From an uncultured Hellea sp. (GTDB lineage Bacteria > Pseudomonadota > Alphaproteobacteria > Caulobacterales > Maricaulaceae), in contig CALLMD010000011.1 of NCBI GenBank assembly GCA_938007935.1, positions 1 to 64,000 of the forward strand: a DNA stretch of 64,000 bases, in the 5' to 3' direction. Made by a program: the position numbers and the translations under genes. The notes under the pieces were generated by a model that ran no database searches, was not told the origin of the DNA, and worked only from the letters and a program-made list of their open reading frames with translations. Every line of letters begins with the position of its first letter. Within the stretch, counting starts at the first letter, position 1. Below are positions 49,401 through 60,143 of this stretch, in pieces.

Positions 49401-51673
49401 CTCGCGGCGCCAAAATCCATATTCTTAATCGGTAGATTTCGAATACGCTTACCTGTTGCCTTGAAGATAGCATTGGTCACAGCCGGAGATATTGGCGGTG
49501 TTCCTGGCTCTCCTGCCCCGCCAATGCGGGCATCGGATGTAATAATCTCGATATCAATCGCGGGCGCATTATCCATGCGCACCATTTCATAATCATGGAA
49601 ATTGCTTTGTTCGACAGCCCCGTCTGAAATCGAAATTTCACCGTAAAGCGCCGCCGTCAGACCATAAATAATACCGCTTTCCATTTGCGCCTTAAATCCA
49701 TCGGGATTAACAGCCATGCCCGCATCAGCCGCGCAGGCCACATGGGTCACGCGCGGCTCACCGCTCGACATATCAACTGTTACGACCTCGGCGACAATCG
49801 TCATAAAGCTGTCTGTGATTGAGATACCTTGGGCCTGACCCGCAGGTAGCTCTTTGCCCCAACCTGCCATTTTAGCGGCGGTGTCTAAAACTTTTAGATG
49901 ACGTGGTTTGTTTTGCAAAAGTTTCCGGCGGAATTGATAGCCGTCCATATTGGCATTCACTGCAAGCTCATCAATGAAGCTCTCGGTAAAGAAACCATGC
50001 TGTGTGTGATCGACGGAGCGCCAAGGGCCAAGCCGTACATGGGTAGGGCTCTCCGCATATTGTATGGACTGATTTGGGATATCGTAAAAAATATGACTCG
50101 CCTCTGGTGGATCCATTTTGTGGACGAAATTACTCTCCCAGCTCAGCGGCATACCCTCTTCATCCAAAGCCGCCTTGAAGCGCCCCAATACAGAGGGACG
50201 GTAATGATCTTGCTGCATGCTTTCTTCACGGGACCAAATTAGTTTAATTGGCATGCCCGCCTTAGCAGAGATAAGCGCGGCTTGATCCGTGTAATCCGGC
50301 GTTGCGCGGCGGCCAAAGCCCCCGCCCATAAAGTGATTATGGACCGTTACATTATCTGCATCGATTCCGAGCGCCGCCGCCGTTGTCATTTTTGTTCCCA
50401 GCGGGTTTTGCGTACCCGTCCACGTATCACATTTTCTGTCTCTGACCCAAGCTGTCGCGTTAATTGGCTCCATACAGGCGTGAGCTAGATAAGGCACTTG
50501 ATATTCTGCCTCATAAACAGAAGCTGCGGAAGCTTCAGCTTTGGACACATTCCCAGCCTTATGCATGGCCTTCTTTTTTCCCGTATCCAAGGCCTTGGCA
50601 TATTGCGCAAATATTGAGGCTTGATCAACTTTATCTGTTTCAGCTTCCGTCCACATCACGTCAATCATCGCCAAGGCTTGTTTGGCTTGCCAATATCCAT
50701 CGGCAATCACGGCGACATAATCTTTCATATTATAGACATCAATGACGCCCGGCATTGTCTTCGCATCCGCCGCGTCGAGTGTAGCAACTGACTGTCCGTG
50801 AACAGGGGCGGCCATAACGGTCGCATATTTCATGCCCTCAACCTGCGCATCGATTCCAAAAACTGCGCTCCCGTCAACTTTTGCCGGAATATCTACGCGA
50901 GGCAGGCTCTGCCCGATTAACTTATACTCATTGCGGTTTTTAAGCGCTGGACGCAGGTTAGGCTTGATCGTTGCGGCCGTTTCAGCAAATTCCGCAAAGG
51001 GTGCCGACTGGTTGGACTTATCATGATAAATATAGCTTTTCTCGGCTCGCAGTTCAGAGAGCGGAACATCCCATTGCTGTGCTGCGGCCTTAAGTAATAT
51101 TTCCTTTGCCGCCGCGCCCGCTGTTAGCATCGCGCCAACGCCCGTAAACCTAACAGAGGTTGATCCGCCTGTAATTTGTAAGTTCATAGATTTTGCTGCG
51201 GCGAGCATCGCGCCGTTCACAGTATCGAATAAGATATTGGGAATATTGGCTTCGCCGAGCATAAATTCGCGGCCGAGTTCAAAATTAGCAAAGTCTTTTT
51301 CGGCTGGGGCCTCCATAATTTCCATTTTATCCCAGTCGGCTTCCATCTCTTCGGCCAGCATCGCCGAAAGAGCCGTATGAACACCCTGCCCCATTTCACT
51401 ATGAGGTATAATCGCTGTAACTGTATTATCAGGCGCGACTTTCACCCATGTCGTTAAGAGCTGTTCATTACCGTCAGTCACCATGCCTGCAAGTGCGTCG
51501 GTGCGATCACCCGGGCGAATGGCTATGCCAAGAACCAAGGCACCACTTGCGGCTAATCCTGCAACCGCGCCAGCGCCCATAAAGCTGCGCCGTGTCCATT
51601 TGCGCCCGCGGCTCTCATTGGCGCGTTTTGCTTTTTTAGCGGCCTTTTTTTCGGTCTTTGAAAGCGTGCTCAT
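49397..51673 (-). CDS. Molybdopterin-binding large subunit, isoquinoline 1-oxidoreductase/aldehyde dehydrogenase type
   Basis: 758 residues. The twin-Arg motif RRSFMGAGAVAGLAASGALV is a Tat signal, so the folded Mo enzyme is exported. The xanthine-dehydrogenase-like domain has IIPHSEMGQGVHTALSAM, HNHFMGGGFGRRA and the terminal GGAGEPGTPPISPAV motif. It pairs with the 2Fe-2S subunit encoded immediately upstream. The family hydroxylates N-heterocycles or oxidises aldehydes, passing electrons to a membrane cytochrome. The true substrate is unknown, and no cytochrome subunit is nearby. Confidence 0.92.
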   Translation of the reverse strand: MSTLSKTEKKAAKKAKRANESRGRKWTRRSFMGAGAVAGLAASGALVLGIAIRPGDRTDALAGMVTDGNEQLLTTWVKVAPDNTVTAIIPHSEMGQGVHTALSAMLAEEMEADWDKMEIMEAPAEKDFANFELGREFMLGEANIPNILFDTVNGAMLAAAKSMNLQITGGSTSVRFTGVGAMLTAGAAAKEILLKAAAQQWDVPLSELRAEKSYIYHDKSNQSAPFAEFAETAATIKPNLRPALKNRNEYKLIGQSLPRVDIPAKVDGSAVFGIDAQVEGMKYATVMAAPVHGQSVATLDAADAKTMPGVIDVYNMKDYVAVIADGYWQAKQALAMIDVMWTEAETDKVDQASIFAQYAKALDTGKKKAMHKAGNVSKAEASAASVYEAEYQVPYLAHACMEPINATAWVRDRKCDTWTGTQNPLGTKMTTAAALGIDADNVTVHNHFMGGGFGRRATPDYTDQAALISAKAGMPIKLIWSREESMQQDHYRPSVLGRFKAALDEEGMPLSWESNFVHKMDPPEASHIFYDIPNQSIQYAESPTHVRLGPWRSVDHTQHGFFTESFIDELAVNANMDGYQFRRKLLQNKPRHLKVLDTAAKMAGWGKELPAGQAQGISITDSFMTIVAEVVTVDMSSGEPRVTHVACAADAGMAVNPDGFKAQMESGIIYGLTAALYGEISISDGAVEQSNFHDYEMVRMDNAPAIDIEIITSDARIGGAGEPGTPPISPAVTNAIFKATGKRIRNLPIKNMDFGAAS

Positions 51674-52132
51674 TTACACCTCCTTCGCAGCGGTTTTAAT
51701 GGCCGCTTTGATGCGTGTATACATACCGCAACGGCAAACATTCCCGGCCATGGCCGTATCAATATCCGCATCTGTTGGGTTAGGCGTCTCTTTAAGGAGC
51801 GCTACGGCGGACATTATCTGACCAGACTGGCAATACCCGCATTGCGGCACTTGATGCTTGATCCAGGCTTGCTGAACCGCATGCAAAGTCCCGTCAGGGT
51901 TTTTAATGCCTTCAATGGTGGTTATCTCTTTGCCTTCAGCCTCAGATAAAGGGGTCACACAAGACCTTATAGCTTCACCGTCCAAATGAACCGTGCAAGC
52001 CCCGCAGAGAGAAGCCCCGCAGCCAAATTTAGTTCCAACCAAGCCAAGCTGCTCACGCACAGCCCAAAGAACTGGCGTTTCAGGGTCGATATCTATGTTT
52101 CGAGATGTTCCATTGACTTTAAGCTGAACCAT
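51674..52132 (-). CDS. 2Fe-2S small subunit of the molybdenum oxidoreductase
   Basis: 152 residues. The N-terminal ferredoxin cluster motif [20 protein letters not shown] and the C-terminal cluster (QCGYCQSG, then [11 protein letters not shown]) give two 2Fe-2S centres. It relays electrons from the Mo site of its partner, whose ATG follows the stop of this gene directly. Confidence 0.95.
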   Translation of the reverse strand: MVQLKVNGTSRNIDIDPETPVLWAVREQLGLVGTKFGCGASLCGACTVHLDGEAIRSCVTPLSEAEGKEITTIEGIKNPDGTLHAVQQAWIKHQVPQCGYCQSGQIMSAVALLKETPNPTDADIDTAMAGNVCRCGMYTRIKAAIKTAAKEV

Positions 52133-52324
52133 AAATGACCTCCGACATCATATGCAATTAGTTGTATATAGCTTAATTTGGCGCACTTGGATAGGTTCAG
52201 CTTTGCTAAGAGGGCATGCATATCTGTTCTTTTATGGCGTAAAATATGCCTTAATGCCCAAATGAGACTATTTTAACTATTCTATAATATGATTATCGCC
52301 ATTCGCAGTGGGTGGCGTGAATTG

Positions 52325-52852
52325 ATGTATAGGCTGATTATAATATTTATTTGGGTTTTTACGGTTGCATTAGGGCAGTCAGCTCTTGCTGCTGAGAAAA
52401 CGACATCTGAAATTTCCAAATATGCGCTCATCATGGCCGGCGAAAAACGTTTTGATGACGCCCTTAAAATCATTGATGCCCAATCAGATAGTGACAAAAA
52501 CACCTATGAGCTAAGTTTTACAAAAGCGAGAATTTTGACCTGGTCTGGAGACTATCAAAATGCGCGGAATTTATTTGATGGTTTGATGCGAGAATATCCA
52601 AATAATGCTGATGTCCTTGTCTCCCTCGCCTATATGGAGTTTTTTAGCGGCAATCTGGATATCGCCGAGCGTTATTTTAATCGGGTTATCATGCATAACC
52701 CGCTATATCTGGACGCCCATCAAGGCTTGGAACGCGTCGTTAAAACCCGTCAGAACGCAGCTCTTGTCCAAAATAATTCAAGCCGGGAAATAATTAAGTG
52801 TCCATCAGGATATAAATTACGCGTTAATGGTTATTGTCACAAAGAGACATGA
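52325..52852 (+). CDS. Exported tetratricopeptide-repeat protein (YaiO-like N-terminal part)
   Basis: 175 residues from the ATG at 52325 (an in-frame ATG at 52289 has no ribosome site). A signal peptide (MYRLIIIFIWVFTVALGQSA) leads to TPR units at about residues 27-125 (ARILTWSGDYQNARNLFDGL, AYMEFFSGNLDIAERYFNRV). The C-terminal tail has a Cys pair (KCPSGYKL, GYCHKE). The TPR part resembles the N-terminal part of the YaiO outer-membrane family but lacks a beta-barrel, so this may be a stand-alone fragment. Confidence 0.7.
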   Translation: MYRLIIIFIWVFTVALGQSALAAEKTTSEISKYALIMAGEKRFDDALKIIDAQSDSDKNTYELSFTKARILTWSGDYQNARNLFDGLMREYPNNADVLVSLAYMEFFSGNLDIAERYFNRVIMHNPLYLDAHQGLERVVKTRQNAALVQNNSSREIIKCPSGYKLRVNGYCHKET

Positions 52853-52869
52853 GTAGAGATTGAAACAAA

Positions 52870-52897
52870 AAAACCGCCTCAGAGGGCGGCTTTTTTT
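52870..52897. terminator. Bidirectional terminator between the TPR gene and the ribosomal operon
   Basis: CCGCC (52874-52878) and GGCGG (52885-52889) form the stem, with A7 on the left and T7 on the right, so it can stop transcripts in both directions: the TPR gene from the left and rplQ from the right. Confidence 0.88.
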
Positions 52898-52921
52898 ATA
52901 TAATTTTGACTTAAAGAAAAA

Positions 52922-53332
52922 CTACGCGTCTTCAGTTTCTTTCTTGGCGTGATCAACAGCGCCTTTTGCGGACTCATCACGGTCAACAAATTCTATCACG
53001 GCCATTGGGGCGTTATCACCATAGCGAAAGCCTGCTTTCATAATGCGGATATAACCACCTTGACGGTCTTTATAGCGAGGCCCAAGAACATCGAACAGCT
53101 TCTTCGCCATTTCTTTGTTGCGTGTGCGGGCAATAGCCAAACGGCGTGAGTTCAAGTCACCACGTTTTGCAAGCGTGACAAGCTTCTCAACGATTGGACG
53201 TAACTCTTTTGCCTTTGGCAAAGTCGTGACGATCTGCTCATGCTCGATAAGGCTAGATGCCATATTGGCAAACATAGCTTTACGGTGAGATGCCGTTCTA
53301 TTTAATTTACGATGGGCCATTTTATGACGCAT
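52922..53332 (-). CDS. rplQ: 50S ribosomal protein L17
   Basis: 136 residues starting [20 protein letters not shown], the L17 N-terminus. It is the last gene of the S10-spc-alpha ribosomal operon, 29 nt after rpoA, and ends at the shared terminator. A charged C-terminal tail is a little longer than in E. coli. Confidence 0.97.
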   Translation of the reverse strand: MRHKMAHRKLNRTASHRKAMFANMASSLIEHEQIVTTLPKAKELRPIVEKLVTLAKRGDLNSRRLAIARTRNKEMAKKLFDVLGPRYKDRQGGYIRIMKAGFRYGDNAPMAVIEFVDRDESAKGAVDHAKKETEDA

Positions 53333-53361
53333 GGCTTTATCCTCTTATAACTTCAATCGAC

Positions 53362-54378
53362 CTAAATGTGGTCGTCGTATTTCTTTGCAAGTTCTTCAAT
53401 ATTCTCTGGTGGCCAGTTTGGCGCGTCCATGCCGAGATGCAGACCCATAGCGGCCAAGACTTCTTTAATCTCATTAAGAGACTTACGGCCAAAGTTAGGT
53501 GTACGGAGCATTTCTGCTTCTGATTTCTGGATCAAGTCACCAATGTAAACGATATTGTCGTTTTTCAGGCAATTAGCTGAACGTACAGAGAGCTCAAGCT
53601 CATCAACCTTACGCAGAAGCGCTGGGTTAAAGTCAAGTTCTGGCTTCTCTTCGCCGCGGCCAATATCTTCTGGATCATCAAAGTTCACAAAGACTTGGAA
53701 TTGATCTTGAAGAATACGCGCTGCAACAGCAACCGCATCTTCTGGCGTGACCGCCGCATTCGTCTCAATATCGATGATGAGTTTATCATAATCAAGAACT
53801 TGGCCTTCACGTGTATCTTCCACGCGGTAAGCCACGCGTTTGACCGGTGAATAAAGCGCGTCGATAGAAATCAGGCCAATGGGCGCATCTTCCGGGCGGC
53901 TCGCCGCAGCAGGTACATACCCTTTACCCGTTGTCACAGTCAGCTCCATACGGATATCTGCGCCTTCATCGGCGGTACAGATAACGTGATCTTTATTGAG
54001 AATTTCAACATCAGCTGTTTCTTCGATGTCAGCACCTGTCACAGGACCAGCGCCTGTCTTGCGAAGAAGAAGCTTCTTCGGGCCTTCAGCATGCATACGC
54101 ACAGCCAGACCTTTAAGGTTAAGCACGATGTTGGTGACATCTTCACGAACACCTGGAATAGATGTGAATTCGTGAACGATACCGTCAATCTGAACAGCAG
54201 AGACAGCCGCCCCTTGAAGGGAAGACAATAAAACGCGGCGAAGCGCGTTTCCAAGTGTCATCCCAAAGCCGCGCTCTAAAGGCTCGGCCGTGACAACAGC
54301 TTTACGCTCTGGATCACGTCCAGGTTCAATCTCAGGATTGATCGGACGAATTAATTCTTGCCAATTTTTTTCAATCAC
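53362..54378 (-). CDS. rpoA: RNA polymerase alpha subunit
   Basis: 338 residues. The N-terminal assembly domain ([20 protein letters not shown]) and the C-terminal DNA- and activator-binding domain (about 255-320, [37 protein letters not shown]) are both complete. It lies between rpsK and rplQ in the usual alpha operon order. Confidence 0.98.
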   Translation of the reverse strand: MIEKNWQELIRPINPEIEPGRDPERKAVVTAEPLERGFGMTLGNALRRVLLSSLQGAAVSAVQIDGIVHEFTSIPGVREDVTNIVLNLKGLAVRMHAEGPKKLLLRKTGAGPVTGADIEETADVEILNKDHVICTADEGADIRMELTVTTGKGYVPAAASRPEDAPIGLISIDALYSPVKRVAYRVEDTREGQVLDYDKLIIDIETNAAVTPEDAVAVAARILQDQFQVFVNFDDPEDIGRGEEKPELDFNPALLRKVDELELSVRSANCLKNDNIVYIGDLIQKSEAEMLRTPNFGRKSLNEIKEVLAAMGLHLGMDAPNWPPENIEELAKKYDDHI

Positions 54379-54460
54379 AGTGTGACCTCTTTAAGTTTTG
54401 CGGCGCGACTTGCGAAGCGCCTGATAAATCCCTTAGAAACGGGGAAAATTCTAGGACCGA

Positions 54461-54850
54461 TTAAACGCGGCGACGTTTGGGCGGACGACAGCCATTATGC
54501 GGAATAGGCGTGACGTCACGAATTGTCGTGATGGTGTAACCCGCAGCTTGGAGAGCGCGCACAGCGGACTCACGGCCTGAGCCTGGTCCGTTCACATTTA
54601 CTTCTAATGTGTTCATGCCATGCTCTTGCGCTTTACGTGCGGCGTCTTCTGCGGCGACCTGCGCAGCATAAGGCGTTGACTTACGAGAGCCTTTAAAGCC
54701 CATTGTGCCTGCTGATGACCACGCCACAGTGTTGCCCTGGGCATCCGTGATGGTAATCATTGTATTGTTAAATGTAGAGTTCACATGGGCGACGCCAGAA
54801 GTGATATTCTTCCGGTCGGCGCGGCGAACGCGGCCTGGTTCTTTTGCCAT
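54461..54850 (-). CDS. rpsK: 30S ribosomal protein S11
   Basis: 129 residues. [20 protein letters not shown] and [18 protein letters not shown] are the S11 signatures; it binds the 16S rRNA platform. It starts 8 nt after the rpsM stop. The 82 bp before rpoA hold no gene. Confidence 0.98.
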   Translation of the reverse strand: MAKEPGRVRRADRKNITSGVAHVNSTFNNTMITITDAQGNTVAWSSAGTMGFKGSRKSTPYAAQVAAEDAARKAQEHGMNTLEVNVNGPGSGRESAVRALQAAGYTITTIRDVTPIPHNGCRPPKRRRV

Positions 54851-54858
54851 CTTATATC

Positions 54859-55227
54859 CTACTTCTTCTTACCGGCGATTGCCTTGGCTGGACCCTTGCG
54901 AGTCCGCGCATTTGTGTGTGTACGTTGTCCACGAACAGGAAGACCACGTCTGTGACGTAGGCCGCGATAATTACCCATATCCATCAGACGCTTAACGTTC
55001 TGACCATTCTCACGGCGAAGATCGCCTTCGACTTGGTGATTGGCGTCAATCGTTTCGCGAATTTGAAGGATCTCTTGATCTGTCAAATCCTGTACGCGGC
55101 GCTCAGAGGCGATATTTACAGCCTCGCAAATACTCTTCGCCTTGGCAGGGCCAATTCCGTGAATGTATGTCAACGCGATTTGAACGCGCTTATTTGTGGG
55201 GATATTTATCCCTGCAATACGAGCCAC
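54859..55227 (-). CDS. rpsM: 30S ribosomal protein S13
   Basis: 122 residues. The protein begins [20 protein letters not shown], so translation starts at GTG (55227), with GGAGG 5-6 nt upstream. A longer frame to 55311 has no ribosome site and would add a 28-residue tail not found in S13. It contacts the head of the 30S subunit and tRNA. No rpmJ (L36) gene was seen between secY and rpsM, unlike E. coli. Confidence 0.95.
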   Translation of the reverse strand: MARIAGINIPTNKRVQIALTYIHGIGPAKAKSICEAVNIASERRVQDLTDQEILQIRETIDANHQVEGDLRRENGQNVKRLMDMGNYRGLRHRRGLPVRGQRTHTNARTRKGPAKAIAGKKK

Positions 55228-55388
55228 ACTGGCCTCCTTAAATTCCAACTTCGCTTCGTTTTGGCTAAGTCCATAGCTTGCCCCATAGCAAAAGGGGCGG
55301 AGTAGACTCATCCATCCGCGAAAGCGGGTTACTTAGTCCTAAGCCTAGCCGCCGTCAAGCGCCGTAAGCCTGAGATTCTAACTTATTT

Positions 55389-56021
55389 TTACCGCCCGAA
55401 TAGGCGCGCAAAAAATCCTTTTTTAACAACAGGCGCCGTAACGTCCGCGCCATTACCATTTTTATTCAATACTTTCGCCACAGCCGCAGACACAGCATCG
55501 ATATTTGCCATGCCATCGACCTCGGTCAATTTACCTTGTGAAGAGTAATAAGGCAGCAATTGAGCCGTTTGGGCATTATAATTCCCAAGACGGACTTTGA
55601 AGCTTTCAGGGTTATCATCCTTACGTCCCTCTTCTTCGAATCGTTTCGTCACGCGGGCCAATAAAGCCTCATCATCGACGCAAAGACGAATCACAGAATT
55701 CACTTTGGTATTGTGTTTTGAAAGCAAGAGATCCAGAGCCTCAGCTTGAGCGACTGTGCGAGGAAAGCCGTCAAAGATAAACCCTTTTGCATTTGGGTTG
55801 TTTTCAATCTGCTCTTCGATCAAGGCGATAACGATATCATCTGAGACAAGATCTCCGCGGTCCATAATGCCCGCAACTTTTTTTCCAAGCTCTGTTCCTG
55901 AGGCGCGCGCCGCGCGCAGCATATCACCGGTAGAAAGCTGAATAAGACCGCGCTCTGCAACAAGCTTCTTGGCTTGTGTGCCTTTACCCGCTGCGGGCGG
56001 TCCGAAAAGAATAATATTCAT
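55389..56021 (-). CDS. adk: Adenylate kinase
   Basis: 210 residues from the ATG at 56021 (GGGGGACAAG before it); the frame open to 56093 overlaps secY and is rejected. The P-loop NIILFGPPAAGKGTQAKKL and the substrate motif FIFDGFPRTVAQAEAL are intact. The LID is the short form without Zn cysteines. Its order after secY is typical. The ~23-residue C-terminal tail (NGNGADVTAPVVKKGFFARL) is an extension. Confidence 0.97.
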   Translation of the reverse strand: MNIILFGPPAAGKGTQAKKLVAERGLIQLSTGDMLRAARASGTELGKKVAGIMDRGDLVSDDIVIALIEEQIENNPNAKGFIFDGFPRTVAQAEALDLLLSKHNTKVNSVIRLCVDDEALLARVTKRFEEEGRKDDNPESFKVRLGNYNAQTAQLLPYYSSQGKLTEVDGMANIDAVSAAVAKVLNKNGNGADVTAPVVKKGFFARLFGR

Positions 56022-56034
56022 CTTGTCCCCCAGC

Positions 56035-57393
56035 CTATTTCTTACGCCGGCGCATACGGGACTTCTTGATGAGCCCTTCATATTGATGGGCAATCAAGTG
56101 TGACTGAATTTGAGCCACGGTATCAAGTGTCACAGAAACGATAATCAAGAGGCTCATACCGCCAATCAACATAGCAACTGATGGCGGAATACCTTTGTTT
56201 TGCGCTATGATATATTCTGGCAAGACACAGACAAAGGCTACATATATCGCGCCAATAAAGGTCAGGCGCGAAAGCACATAAGAGAGATATTCTGCGGTGC
56301 GTTGTCCGGGCCTAATACCAGGAAGGAAGCCGCCATTCTTGCGAAGGTTATCAGCCACATCATCAGGCTTAAAGACATAAGGCACATAGAAGTAGCAGAA
56401 GAAGATAATCAAAACGCCATAGAGCGTTAAGTAAACAGGTGACCCATAGCCGATATAAGCCAGTAGATTCGTCATGAAGCCAGATCCGCCGCCTTCGCCA
56501 TTAATCGCTAATTGTCCAAATGTTGCAGGTAGCAATAAAAGCGAGCTTGCGAAAATCGGCGGGATAACACCCGCTGTGTTGAGCTTTAACGGCATGAATG
56601 AGGCTTCACCGCCAAATGTCTTACCGCCTGCCATTTGTCGTTTAGGGTATTGCACCAGCAATCGCCTTTGCGCGCGCTCCACATATACAATCAACATCGA
56701 GAGCGCGATAAACATCACAATCAGGAAGATCAGCAGCAATTCACTAATTGTACCCTGCTGGTTCAAGCTAAAGGACTGGAATAAGGCTTTGGGTAATTCA
56801 GCGACAATACCCGCAAAGATAATTAAGGATACACCATTACCTACGCCGCGCGCTGTGACCTGCTCACCCATCCACATCAGGAACATTGTACCGCCAACAA
56901 GGGTGATAACAGTCGAGGCTTCAAAGAACATACCCGGGTTAATAACAGCTCCCTCGGTCGCTTGTAGCGCTCTAGCAATGCCGTAAGCTTGGAATGCAGC
57001 CAAAAAGACCGTCAAATAGCGCGTATATTGGTTGATTTGCTTACGCCCTTGCTCACCATCTTTATCAAGCTCTTTGAGAGATGGTAGTGACCCCTTCATC
57101 AAGGTCATAATGATAGAGGCCGAGATATAAGGCATCACGTTGAGGGCAAAAATCGCCATACGTTCAACGGCGCCGCCAGCAAACATATTCAAACGCGTCA
57201 AAAGTCCGCCGCCCCCGCTTTGGAAAGCGGACTGAAATGCAGCCATATCCATACCTGGAACGGGCACGAACGTCCCGATGCGGTAAATAACGAGAATGAA
57301 AAGAGTGAAAAGTAGGCGTTGCTGTAGCTCTTTCGCCTTGGCAAAGACACCAAAGTTCATATTCGATGCGAGCTGTTCAGACGCTGACGCCAT
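56035..57393 (-). CDS. secY: Protein translocase subunit SecY
   Basis: 452 residues, ten transmembrane helices. RLLFTLFILVIYRIGTFVPV begins the first helix and plug region, and YEGLIKKSRMRRRKK is the basic cytoplasmic end. It forms the export channel with SecE and SecG. The gap to rplO (57394-57517) includes CTTCAGA/TCTGAAG inverted arms (57413-57447), whose role is unknown. Confidence 0.98.
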   Translation of the reverse strand: MASASEQLASNMNFGVFAKAKELQQRLLFTLFILVIYRIGTFVPVPGMDMAAFQSAFQSGGGGLLTRLNMFAGGAVERMAIFALNVMPYISASIIMTLMKGSLPSLKELDKDGEQGRKQINQYTRYLTVFLAAFQAYGIARALQATEGAVINPGMFFEASTVITLVGGTMFLMWMGEQVTARGVGNGVSLIIFAGIVAELPKALFQSFSLNQQGTISELLLIFLIVMFIALSMLIVYVERAQRRLLVQYPKRQMAGGKTFGGEASFMPLKLNTAGVIPPIFASSLLLLPATFGQLAINGEGGGSGFMTNLLAYIGYGSPVYLTLYGVLIIFFCYFYVPYVFKPDDVADNLRKNGGFLPGIRPGQRTAEYLSYVLSRLTFIGAIYVAFVCVLPEYIIAQNKGIPPSVAMLIGGMSLLIIVSVTLDTVAQIQSHLIAHQYEGLIKKSRMRRRKK

Positions 57394-57517
57394 GGTGTCC
57401 CTTTATTCTTAACTTCAGATTTCACCCTAGATAGGTATCCTCTGAAGTAAATGTAAGGTGCCTTTTACGGCGCAGGCTTATTAATTACTCAACAAGCCCA
57501 GCTGCACCTCATTCAAC

Positions 57518-58435
57518 CTAGCCCTTTGCAAGCTCTTTAGCTTGTTTAACCCATTCATCACGCTCAATACGTCCTGGGAATGAGTCAATAATACCGTCGA
57601 CCATCTCGATGTCTTTGGCTTTCCACGCTGCGATTTGACGGAAGTAATAAACCCCCTTCGCATTGAGATCACCTTCGAATTTTGGCCCGATACCTTTAAT
57701 CTTCTTCAAATCATCTGGATCGCCATCTGTCGGTCCGTCTGTATAGAGAACTTTTGGCTTTGGCGCTGCTTTTGGTTTTGCGGCAGGCTTTTCAGCTTTA
57801 GGCGCCGGAGCAGGTTTGGCTTCAGCTTTTGGCTTAGGGGCTGGCTTCGGCTTGGGCGCTGCTTTTGGCTTTGGTGCTGGCTTTTCAGCTTTGACCTTTG
57901 GCTTGCCTTTTTTGTCGGCTTTAGAAACCTTACCAGATTTGTCCGCTTTTTCGCCTTTGGCACGATAAGCAACTGTGAGGTCTAAAACATTGACAGTGCC
58001 TTTGGCATCTTCAACGGCTTTTTGTGCCGCTGGCGTTGCGCCTGCGACTGTGAGTTTGACAGCTTTGACAACTTTACCATTACCAATCAGGCGAACACCG
58101 TCGCGCGCCCGGCGAAGAACGCCAGCTTCGACAAGCGCCGCAGCATCATAATCTGTTTTGCTATCTAGCTTACCCGACTCAATCGCGCGGTTCAGGTTCT
58201 TAATAGATAATTCCATCCAACGCTTGCGGTTAGGCACGTTAAAGCCGCGCTTTGGAAGACGCATATGAATTGGCATTTGACCGCCTTCAAAGCCTTTAAT
58301 GGCTACGCCTGAGCGAGATTTTTGACCTTTGACACCACGGCCAGCCGTTTTGCCTTTACCAGAACCAACGCCGCGGCCAACGCGTAAGCGGGCCTTTGTT
58401 GCTCCGGGGTTATCACTGAGTTCATTTAAACGCAT
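57518..58435 (-). CDS. rplO: 50S ribosomal protein L15 fused to a Lys/Ala/Pro linker and helix-hairpin-helix domain
   Basis: 305 residues from the ATG at 58435 (GGAG before it), about twice the usual ~150. Residues 1-155 are L15 ([40 protein letters not shown]). Residues about 160-235 are an Ala/Pro/Lys linker ([18 protein letters not shown]). Residues about 240-305 form a helix-hairpin-helix module ([38 protein letters not shown]). This module is known at the ends of alphaproteobacterial NuoE and L21 proteins, so the fusion is a variant of a lineage habit. Confidence 0.93.
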   Translation of the reverse strand: MRLNELSDNPGATKARLRVGRGVGSGKGKTAGRGVKGQKSRSGVAIKGFEGGQMPIHMRLPKRGFNVPNRKRWMELSIKNLNRAIESGKLDSKTDYDAAALVEAGVLRRARDGVRLIGNGKVVKAVKLTVAGATPAAQKAVEDAKGTVNVLDLTVAYRAKGEKADKSGKVSKADKKGKPKVKAEKPAPKPKAAPKPKPAPKPKAEAKPAPAPKAEKPAAKPKAAPKPKVLYTDGPTDGDPDDLKKIKGIGPKFEGDLNAKGVYYFRQIAAWKAKDIEMVDGIIDSFPGRIERDEWVKQAKELAKG

Positions 58436-58469
58436 TTTTTTCTCCAAGGAGGTTTCTGGCGGTGCCAGA

Positions 58470-58658
58470 CTACTCTTCGACTATTTCGACCATGTGAGAG
58501 ATCTTATTGATCATCCCGCGCACGGAGGGTGTATCTTCTAATTCACGACCGCGGCCAATTTTACCGAGTCCCAGTCCAACCAAAGTGGCCCTTTGATCCG
58601 GCTTACGGCGGATCGGACTACCTGTTTGGCGAACTTTTAATGTTGCTTTCTTAGCCAT
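58470..58658 (-). CDS. rpmD: 50S ribosomal protein L30
   Basis: 62 residues: [20 protein letters not shown], then [20 protein letters not shown], the standard small L30. It follows rpsE by 11 nt in the spc part of the ribosomal operon. Confidence 0.97.
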   Translation of the reverse strand: MAKKATLKVRQTGSPIRRKPDQRATLVGLGLGKIGRGRELEDTPSVRGMINKISHMVEIVEE

Positions 58659-58669
58659 CGCTTTATTCC

Positions 58670-59242
58670 TTACGCTTCAATCGCGTCTGGCGCTGATGCA
58701 CCATCATTACGGCGAGAAACAATGTCACCGACTTTCTTACCGCGCTTGGAAGCAATCATGCGCGGGCTTTCCATACGCTTTAGCGCGTCAAATGTTGCGC
58801 GAACCATGTTATAAGGATTGGATGTACCAACTGACTTACCAACAACGTCCTGAACGCCAAGACATTCTAAAACAGCCCGCATTGGACCACCGGCAATAAC
58901 ACCTGTTCCGGGAGGCGCTGAACGCATAACAATTTTGCCTGCGCCGTGACGTCCGCGAACATCATGATGCAAAGTACGGCCTTCACGTAGCGGCACGCGG
59001 ATCATTGTCTTTTTAGCTTCTTCAGTGGCCTTGCGAATGGCTTCTGGCACTTCGCGGGCTTTACCCTTACCAAAACCAACCCGGCCCTTTTCGTCACCGA
59101 CGATAACAAGCGCAGCAAAACTCATATTACGGCCACCTTTTACGGTTTTTGCAACACGGTTAATGTGCACGAGACGGTCAATGAACTCGTTATCTTCTTG
59201 CTCTTCGCGCTTTCCGCGACGGTTATCTTCTCTACCTGCCAT
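58670..59242 (-). CDS. rpsE: 30S ribosomal protein S5
   Basis: 190 residues. [20 protein letters not shown] and [20 protein letters not shown] define S5, which sits at the decoding-site interface with S4. A charged N-terminal start and Ala-rich tail are mild extensions. Confidence 0.98.
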   Translation of the reverse strand: MAGREDNRRGKREEQEDNEFIDRLVHINRVAKTVKGGRNMSFAALVIVGDEKGRVGFGKGKAREVPEAIRKATEEAKKTMIRVPLREGRTLHHDVRGRHGAGKIVMRSAPPGTGVIAGGPMRAVLECLGVQDVVGKSVGTSNPYNMVRATFDALKRMESPRMIASKRGKKVGDIVSRRNDGASAPDAIEA

Positions 59243-59255
59243 AAGTTCAGCTTTC

Positions 59256-59606
59256 CTAGAATTTCAAACCGGCCGCGCGGGCCGCTTCAGCCAAGGCTTT
59301 CACCCGGCCATGATATAAATAAGGACCACGATCGAAGACGATGTTATCAATCTTGGCTTTCTTGGCACGTTCAGCAATCAATTTACCGATGCGTTCCGCA
59401 GCAGCAACATCAGAGCCTTTTGTTTTTTTATCTTCAAGCGTTGACGCAGAGGCCAATGTTGTTCCTGTTGTATCGTCTATGATTTGAACAGAAATATTCT
59501 TGGAAGACCGGAAAACAGACAAGCGCGGTGTGCCACCTGAGTGTTTTTTGAGGCGACGACGAACCCGTTGGGCGCGGCGTTGCATTAATTCGCGAGCAGA
59601 TTTCAT
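59256..59606 (-). CDS. rplR: 50S ribosomal protein L18
   Basis: 116 residues. [20 protein letters not shown] and [20 protein letters not shown] identify L18, which binds 5S rRNA with L5. It lies between rplF and rpsE. Confidence 0.98.
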   Translation of the reverse strand: MKSARELMQRRAQRVRRRLKKHSGGTPRLSVFRSSKNISVQIIDDTTGTTLASASTLEDKKTKGSDVAAAERIGKLIAERAKKAKIDNIVFDRGPYLYHGRVKALAEAARAAGLKF

Positions 59607-59608
59607 GA

Positions 59609-60142
59609 CTACTTCTTCTTACCTTCTTTCATACGGACATATTCACCGACATAACGCACACCCTTGCCCTTATAAGGCTCTGGTTTGCGATAGGAGCGAA
59701 TTTCCGCGGCGACTTGGCCAACTTGCTGCTTATTGATACCGGAGACGATAATAGATGTCGGCTTCGGAGCTTCAATTTTGACGCCTTCTGGCGGCGTGTA
59801 ATCAACATCATGTGAGAAACCAAGCTGCATCGTGAGCGAGTTGCCCTTCATTTGAGCCCGGTAACCAACACCTTTAAGCTCTAGCTCTTTCTTATAGCCG
59901 TTAACAACGCCTTCAATCATGTTCGCAATCATTGTACGGGACATGCCCCACATACCCAATGATGTTTTTGATTGATCGACGGGAGCGACTGTAAATGTTT
60001 CACCGTCGAGCTTACCTGTAACATTACGTGGCATAGTAAAAGACAATTCGCCTTTTGCGCCTTTAACCGTAACAGCTTGGCCATTTTGCGTCAGCGTAAC
60101 GCCTGACGGGATAGCGACCGGTTGTTTACCAATACGAGACAT
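59609..60142 (-). CDS. rplF: 50S ribosomal protein L6
   Basis: 177 residues from the ATG at 60142 ([15 protein letters not shown]); the frame extending to 60178 lies in rpsH and is rejected. [20 protein letters not shown] and the [16 protein letters not shown] end are L6 signatures. It starts just after the rpsH stop. Confidence 0.97.
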   Translation of the reverse strand: MSRIGKQPVAIPSGVTLTQNGQAVTVKGAKGELSFTMPRNVTGKLDGETFTVAPVDQSKTSLGMWGMSRTMIANMIEGVVNGYKKELELKGVGYRAQMKGNSLTMQLGFSHDVDYTPPEGVKIEAPKPTSIIVSGINKQQVGQVAAEIRSYRKPEPYKGKGVRYVGEYVRMKEGKKK

Positions 60143-60143
60143 C

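Noticed and set aside
57413-57447. CTTCAGA/TCTGAAG inverted repeat between secY and rplO as a terminator or S-protein autoregulatory site
   Set aside because: The 7-bp arms have a 21-nt loop and no T run, and no ribosomal-protein binding motif is evident.
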